Assembly (NCBI GenBank): GCA_003993805.1
Contig: RSEF01000012.1
Location: 239,268-303,267 of the forward strand
Origin: Himantopus leucocephalus
Taxonomy: Eukaryota; Chordata; Aves; Charadriiformes; Recurvirostridae
Length of the DNA stretch: 64,000 nt
Reading direction: 5' to 3'
The stretch's first letter is position 1. Each line of letters begins with the position of its first letter. The notes beneath the pieces were generated by a model. The model was not told the DNA's origin. It worked only from the letters and a program-made list of their open reading frames with translations, and searched no databases. The translations under genes and the position numbers were made by a program. Below are positions 58,140-64,000 of the stretch, piece after piece.

Positions 58140-58310
58140 AGTCGTTACCCAGCGTGGCGCTGAGCACAGTGGGTACCGTTCATGCGAAGTCGCCAACAGT
58201 GCATTAACAAAAGCCCTAACAAAGAATAAGGCGGGCTTATCGTTCACCGAGGAGCTGCAGCTATGCCAAAAGAGCCGTGAAGCACGCGTCTGCATGCACC
58301 CACCCGTGTA
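58140..58310. promoter_or_regulatory. CpG-rich complex segment
   Basis: About 13 CpG occur in 170 bases, with SOX-like AACAAAG and ACAAAAG cores in the middle (58205-58226). The texture suggests a conserved regulatory piece. The opposing frames across it (57909-58295 minus, 58033-58311 plus) are probably by-products of CpG richness. Confidence 0.28.
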
Positions 58311-58800
58311 ACTGAGGGATGTGTGCCCAGGGCAGGGTGGCCTGCTTGGGTCTGGTGTCTTGAGAGGCTTTGGTACAAAAGGTTCTCTTGATTTGCTTGA
58401 GCCTGTGTTCAGTCAAGGAGCTTGATTTCAGTGAAACGAGGTCAAACCCTCCTAGAATAAGGAGTTATTTTGAGAGTGATTTTTTTGAATGCTTCAGTTG
58501 ATTCCATTGAGGGGGATTTAGTTTGTTGATATTATTTTTTTTCGTAACGAAAGTGGAAACTCAACATAAACTTGAACGTTTTAAGATGCTTCCATTTAGG
58601 ACATCCCTAATTGATAATGGAAGTCAGAGCTATTGAAGTATTTCCCTGCTGTACCTTTGTGAAGGGGCCTCAGAGCTCTGGAGAAAGCAGGACGGTGCTT
58701 GCTTGCAGTGCCTTTGGAGTGGGAAGGGCCGTGGATGCGTGGGAGCCCTTCTGCTTCCATAGCACAGCATTTTATGGAGTTTATCCACCAGCAGACTGTG
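58311..58800. other. Gene-free unique DNA
   Basis: A small perfect inverted repeat TTTCGT-A-ACGAAA lies at 58540-58552 in a T-rich stretch. Nothing else is recognised. Confidence 0.6.
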
Positions 58801-58870
58801 CAATCAGCCTTTCAAATTCTCCCATTTGCATCCCGGTAATAGCGGAACAATGCAGTTTTCTCCATTATAA
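58801..58870. promoter_or_regulatory. POU octamer and SOX-like site pair
   Basis: A perfect octamer ATTTGCAT (58824-58831) and AACAATG (58846-58852) lie 14 bases apart. POU and SOX proteins bind jointly at many neural and stem-cell enhancers, usually closer together and in a set order. The wider spacing makes joint binding uncertain. Confidence 0.3.
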
Positions 58871-61721
58871 AAATCTCCCTCTGCTCCGCCTTATTCGGAG
58901 GTGTTCAGGAAATCTGGCTCTTTCCCCTCCTCTCCCCTGCTCCCCCAAAGTGCTTTTCTTTCTCCAAAAGCAGCATGTTGCGTCTTTCTCTTGCCCCGGC
59001 AGATGGATTTGGATGATTGTATGTGCTCAGAGGTATTGCCGCTACCTGCTATTTTAGCAGGAAAAGCCCCTGCGTGCAGAAGGGAACAAAGCCGAAGGAT
59101 TCCCGAGGTCTCCATTGATGCAGAAGGCACCGAGCGGAGTGTGAAAGGGATGACAGAAGCGCAGCAAGATCCTCCTCCATCCCTCCCCCTTCCTCGCCCT
59201 CCGATTCAAGGAGCAGGGGCTGGTTTGTGAATGAGGAGCCGAAACTCCTTCAGACGGAACAAATAACCGATAAAGGCACACAATAGCAGCCACTCGCAAG
59301 CTGAAGTCAGCAACGAAAAGGTAGCGGTGCTCAAGAGGGGGCTTATTTCCTGATGAGTCATTGGTGCGTGACAGATGGAAGGAACTAATAAAATACTACG
59401 GACTTTCAGAGCTTTGATCTTCGAGCCTCCCCCCTCCCCGCCTTTTTCCCAAGGGTGTGGGCTGCGTTGTCGAAATGAATAGGGTGGAAATCTCATTTGG
59501 AAAAGGCTACCCTGGCAGCCCGGGCTTGTGGAGAGAAGGTCAGGAGCCCCAGTCCAGCGCCATGCTTCGGTGTGTGCTGGATTTTAACCCCAGTGTGTTT
59601 TCATAGCCTTTGAAGCACCTGTACCCCTTCCTGTTCTGTTGATGCTGGTGCATCTTTCGGCCCGCTTGCAGGTCTGCCGGAGCAGGGGTGGGATGAGAAT
59701 AGCCATTTTGCAGCTTTGCACTTATTTTGCACGTTCTGGACTACGTGCAAGAAAGAGTAAAATGCATTTCTGGGTCAAATGCTCTCATTTTCTAACTTCT
59801 GTTCCAACTGCTGCAGCTCCTGGGGACCCAGCAGCGTTGAGCCGGGGCTCTTGGCAGCCCTCCGTTTTGAATTTATTTTTGTCTTACAGTGACTAATCTT
59901 TAGGGTGAATACGTTTAAGTTTGGTTGTTTTTTTTTTTTTTCTCTGGGGCTGTGATGCAGAGAAATTTGTTCTCTTTATGGAGAAGTCGCTACGGTAAGA
60001 GCCCCCAGCCCTGGGGCTCGAATGCGAAGAGTACAAGCGTTGGCTGTGTGCAGTGTCACCTCCCCGGACAGAGAGAGCTCTCCTTGAGTTCAGGTTGTCT
60101 TTCCACTGTTGTCCGTCAGCCTGGCTGTTGCCACACAAATGGAGGAGTGTTACCATAGGGCTTTCTTGCTGCACAGGATTGAGCTGTGACTATTATTTAG
60201 GGGTTTTTTCCCCCTCCCGTTAACAAGGGGTATCTGTGAGTTCCTCTCTTAAATGCATTTCTTCATTAAATCATCCAGCCTGGCTCTGTTGAGAATTGCT
60301 TCTTTCCTGAGCTCCTGCCTTGGTCCTGCTATCCCCCCATGCCTTTTCTAAGCAGCTGTCCCCTGCTCCACCTCACCGTGACAATTCTGTCGTGGCCACC
60401 ACTCAATCTTGCACAGGCAGCTGGTCCGCATCTCGGCCACTGGTGCATCTCCCAGGCTTTGCAGCACCAGCTTCTGCCTTGCCCCCTCCTTCAAGCCAAG
60501 GTAGAAACCCGCCTCCACAGAGTATCCATGACTCCCTGTTGTTCCCTCTCCATCTTGCTTGTTACAACCTGTGGAAATGGGTATTCTGTCCCAGAAATGA
60601 CGGAGTTGGGATGTCTTGTGTGCACACAGGGTTTGGCTCTGCTGGTCTCCCCCCTCCCTGAGCTGCTGGTCAGCCTCCTCGTGCTGCCTTTGCTGCGTTT
60701 ACTCAGGCAGTGCCCCTACTCTTACTCCCTTGGACAGCGTCTTCTTCTACGCCCTTCGCTTGTGTTATTTTGATAACTGCGAGAGTCCGGCGCCGCCAGC
60801 CCCTGGAGTTTCTTCTCTGAGAAAAGTTTGAATCGATGGTGGAGGGCACCGTTGCCCCGTGCGTGGGGAGGTGTTGGCATACTCCACGTTTTAATTCCTG
60901 GAGCAGAGGTGGGGGGTCTGCTACGGGGCGGGGGAACCCCACACGCTTGCATTCAGCTTTTATTGTATTTTCTTTAGTGCAGTGTAGGAGGGTTACCTCT
61001 CGTTGGTAAAGAAACACAGTTTCCAGTTTGTTTTGGGTTTTTTTCCTAAATGGAAATGTATGTGGCTTCTCACTGAGAAGCATTGATCCAGAGCTACACG
61101 CAGGTAACCTGAGCCTGTTAGCAGAGACGGGAAATGTAGGGAAATCATTCGAGTGTCGTGGCTTTCACGTGAAGATTGTCACAGAACCTTGCGGAAATGT
61201 GGGGCTAGAAACAGGCAAGGGCAAAGGATTTGCTTAATGTCAGGCTGTAAGCTTCCAACTCAGGACCGCCATGGGGCCTTTCTGTTCCAGATGCTGCGTT
61301 TCCCTTTTTTTTTTGTCCATGAATTTATTACATTCCTCGGTTGGTCCCGTGGGCACGTAATCACAATAGCTGGGGGGCTTCGGATTAGGGTGCAACAGCA
61401 AAGCTGCAGATGTGCAGCTAGGGAGGAATTTTCAGCTGCGTTACAGATCTTGCCTGCCTGGCTTCGTTTTAGCAGAAAGCCCATGGTTCCTGCTTGTTTG
61501 TCATGTGAGTGGTTTTCTAACTGGTTTATCCCCTTTGCTGAGCAGGGGGGGTGGAAGGACGGACTCTGCCCCTAGGTGGGTGCAGAAGTAATGTCCCTGG
61601 TCGGGAAGAGCAGATCCCAATGGATGCAGGTGATGCGCCGGGCAGGGAGATGCCTGCGGTAGTTGGGACTGGTTTGTCTTTTTGGTTTGTATTGTTTAAC
61701 ACTGAGAAAATGGAAAAATTA
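58871..61721. other. Gene-free, relatively CpG-rich DNA
   Basis: Pyrimidine-rich and CpG-bearing patches are frequent (58920-58950, 59040-59230, 60780-60945). A 14-T run lies at 59928-59941. Frames up to 148 codons are found on both strands and match no family. The rise in GC and CpG could mean a gene start outside the window. Confidence 0.5.
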
Positions 61722-61928
61722 TGAGTTAAAATGGCCCTTCTGTCCTTTAAATTTAAGAGCAAACTAGGGAGGGAGGCCTGTACGGATTGGACGCTTAAAA
61801 TAATATCTTAGGGGTTTTTTTTTANTGAGTTAAAATGGCCCTTCTGTCCTTTAAATTTAAGAGCAAACTGGGGAGGGAGGCCTGTACGGATTGGACGCTT
61901 AAAATAATATCTTGGGGTTTTTTTTTTA
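61722..61928. other. Single-N join with a 103-bp duplication
   Basis: The 103 bp before the N at 61825 (61722-61824) recur after it (61826-61928), both from TGAGTTAAAATGGCCC to a T run. They differ at an A/G position, near CTTAGGGG/CTTGGGG and in T-run length. Two overlapping contig ends, perhaps from two alleles, explain this better than a real tandem duplication that happens to be split by one N. Confidence 0.88.
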
Positions 61929-64000
61929 ACTTGGTTTGCCAAAAACTCTTACTAAGACTTTTTGCACTGATCTTGGACAGGAAAACATTGCAAAATACCA
62001 CATTCTCCTTGGATGATAACATTGTTTCCTGCCCCAGTCTAATACCAGCCATGCCGTCCTTTTGCCTCAATTCCTGGGATTGCTTTACTGAAATGTTTGC
62101 TTTCTCCACTGGGCTGGACTCTGATACTTCCTACTGGTTTTGGGGGATTGGCTGAAACCGCTCCAAGCCTAGAGGCAGCACAGCCCAAATGCTTGCTCGC
62201 TTGCTCCTCTGGAGCTAAATCTGTGTTCCCAGATGATATTTCTGACAAGATCCCATCCCTTCACCTCCAGAGAGCCAGCTGGCATATGTAAATCCAACCA
62301 ACTGGATTTATAATCGCCACATGGAAGTGACAAGATAAGTGGCAAAGCCGTGTCCTTCGGTTATCCCCCAAGTGCACCGCTGTGCTCTGCGCTTCAGCTC
62401 ATCACAGATAACGCAGTTTCTTCTGCAGACAGATTGGCTTTGATTTCCATATACTGTTCAGAAAACCCTGGTCTAAGAGTAGTAACTCTGGAGCTGGTTG
62501 TGTTTGGAGCAGATGTTCTCGCCTGGAGACCTGCATTAGCTGTTTGCCCCATCCCTCGAACAAATACCCGATTTCTTGGCTTTATTTCTACCACAATGTT
62601 TCTTTCAGACCTGCAAGATCCAAAATCCACTGGGCAAGTTGCAGTATGTTTTATGGGGAGGGTTTTTTTTCATGAAAACAAAGCCCGTGGCAGACAGAAG
62701 GGTGGTGAGCCTCCCTGGGCATGCCATGGTGACTCTGCCATCCCTGGCCATCTTCACCAGGTGGTGATGTGGAGCCTGAGCCTGGCTTTCCTAGTCCCAT
62801 TCACTCCAACAAAGTCTTGTTGGTGGCTTCAGGCTGAAGTATTGGACCACAAAGGGAAGAAGCTGAAGGACAAGTGTAGCTGTGGGCTCTGCTGCGTCTT
62901 AATGTGCTGCTGCCGTCTTCACAGCAGGAGGGTGGTGGGTTGTCCCTCTCCTCTCCCAGACCTGTGGGCAGTAACCCAGCATCTCCTCTCAGCAAAGCAG
63001 GCAATGTTGGAACAAAAAAATGGTCCAACTAAAACAGTTGGCAGGACCAAAAACTGAGTGCCCATCTTCCCCACTCCTGTGTCCCCGGCAGGGTCCCTGC
63101 AGGCGAGGGCTGGGAGAGTTTTTTTTCTCCTTGCAGGTTTCGGTCATATGGTGCACATCAGCTTGGTATGCTGTTTACTGGCTCCTCCACTCCAGAAACT
63201 TTACACGGGGGGGAAAGCTCTTGGCCAGTGCGAGGCTCAATTTTCCAGACTGTTCCCATTGGGGTTTCATTGCTTGCAACCTTTAGCATGTTTGGGTTTT
63301 TTTTTCTTCCTTAAATCCAGGCCTCTGCGGCCTTAATTAGCTGCCTGTGGACATAACCTTGCCTGATACATGACAGTTTTGATGGGGAAATATAAGCAAT
63401 GGAGGTGGTGAGTAGAGATGTGCAGGGATATAGTGTTTTCTGTCTGTGAAAAATTTTGAGAGTTGGGGTCTCTCTCTCTCTCTTCTTTTTTTTTTCTGAA
63501 CCTGGATACAAACTCAGAATTTCCCCCCCAAAAAAACCACCCAACAACCACCAAACAGGAACTTGCAGATTCCACACACCCCACATCTTCACTTTAAATA
63601 GAAACCTTAACTCTATTTATACCCTTTATTTAAACAAAGATTTTTATAAATACCCCAAAGTATTCCTGGTGACTCATTACTTCAAAAATGTCAAAATAGG
63701 CATTTCAAAACCTTTTTTTTTCCATTCAATGTTTAACAAAAGTAATTCAGTGCATTTGTTGAATTATGGTTTTGTTTAAAATGGGAGATTTCTTTGCGTA
63801 TCTGTCTTTGATGGCACATCCACAGCAGGTTTTGGGGACGGTTCAGTGGGGGGGCTCCCAGCAGCCTGGGTGACATGGCTGGTTGGCAGCCCTGACCTGC
63901 ACAAAGGTAGACCGGGTTCTTGCGTCCACTCAGAGATGGTCTTTCTGCTGCTTCATAACTCAATGGACACAGCTGGGTGCAACGCTAAGCAGGTAGAAGA
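61929..64000. other. Unique DNA holding the longest open frame
   Basis: The plus-strand frame 62350-63057 (235 codons) lies here and is discussed among the findings. An inverted repeat TAAATCCA-ACCAAC-TGGATTTA stands at 62289-62310. A TC microsatellite passing into a T run lies at 63469-63497. AT-rich DNA follows at 63590-63780. No gene or interspersed repeat is recognised. Confidence 0.55.
63469..63497 (+). repeat. (TC)n microsatellite and T-rich tract
   Basis: Seven TC units are followed by TTC and a T run. This is simple-sequence DNA, and length variation is likely. Confidence 0.88.

Noticed and set aside
1..64000. tRNA, rRNA, CRISPR array, bacterial operon or phage genes
   Set aside because: No cloverleaf with a GGTTCRANNCC box, no spaced identical repeats in series and no run of same-strand genes was seen; many listed short frames start at non-ATG codons.

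Overview
This window looks like non-coding nuclear DNA from a bird. The main evidence is the repeat content. Every LINE I recognise is CR1: a 3' piece on the + strand near 13.8 kb, a longer piece carrying part of the reverse-transcriptase reading frame at 43.2-44.0 kb, a minus-strand piece near 55.4 kb, and a bare 3' tip near 6.27 kb. I see no Alu, L1 or B1, and interspersed repeats are sparse, as in bird genomes. Several short, worn elements resemble MIR or old repeats shared by birds, turtles and crocodiles. The species cannot be named from the sequence alone.

I found no protein-coding gene I can recognise, and no tRNA, rRNA, CRISPR array or operon-like layout. Open frames are short, lie on both strands at the same places, and are often rich in Cys and Trp as chance frames are. 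The longest plausible frame (62350-63057, 235 codons) matches no family I know. The stretch is best read as intergenic or long-intron DNA. A few weak exon candidates with good splice signals are listed as such.

Layout. 1-13.7 kb: mostly unique DNA with a compact binding-site cluster near 3.8 kb and a strong hairpin near 6.26 kb built around a CR1 tip. 13.7-20 kb: a CR1 piece, two small tandem duplications and a 100-N gap at 19854-19953. 20-31 kb: unique DNA with a conserved-looking block at 26.9-27.1 kb and a CpG-dense segment at 29.8-30.1 kb. 31-36 kb: AT-rich blocks full of TAATTA cores, plus a cluster of very old repeat fragments. 36-53 kb: unique DNA with the largest CR1 piece and a MIR-like copy. 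53.6-53.8 kb: the clearest CpG-island-like segment. 58-61 kb: more CpG-rich DNA with a POU/SOX site pair.

Assembly quality matters here. Four of the five single-N positions (41431, 43271, 48380, 61825) sit between near-identical direct copies of 16 to about 103 bp. They look like contig ends that overlap but were joined without merging, so the apparent tandem duplications there are probably false. They also create or distort some of the longest open frames.

I did not find a convincing undescribed biological system. The strongest leads are the CR1-tip hairpin, the CpG-island-like segment at 53.6 kb, the TAATTA palindrome block at 31.1 kb and the binding-site cluster at 3.8 kb. All are regulatory or structural hypotheses, not demonstrated functions.
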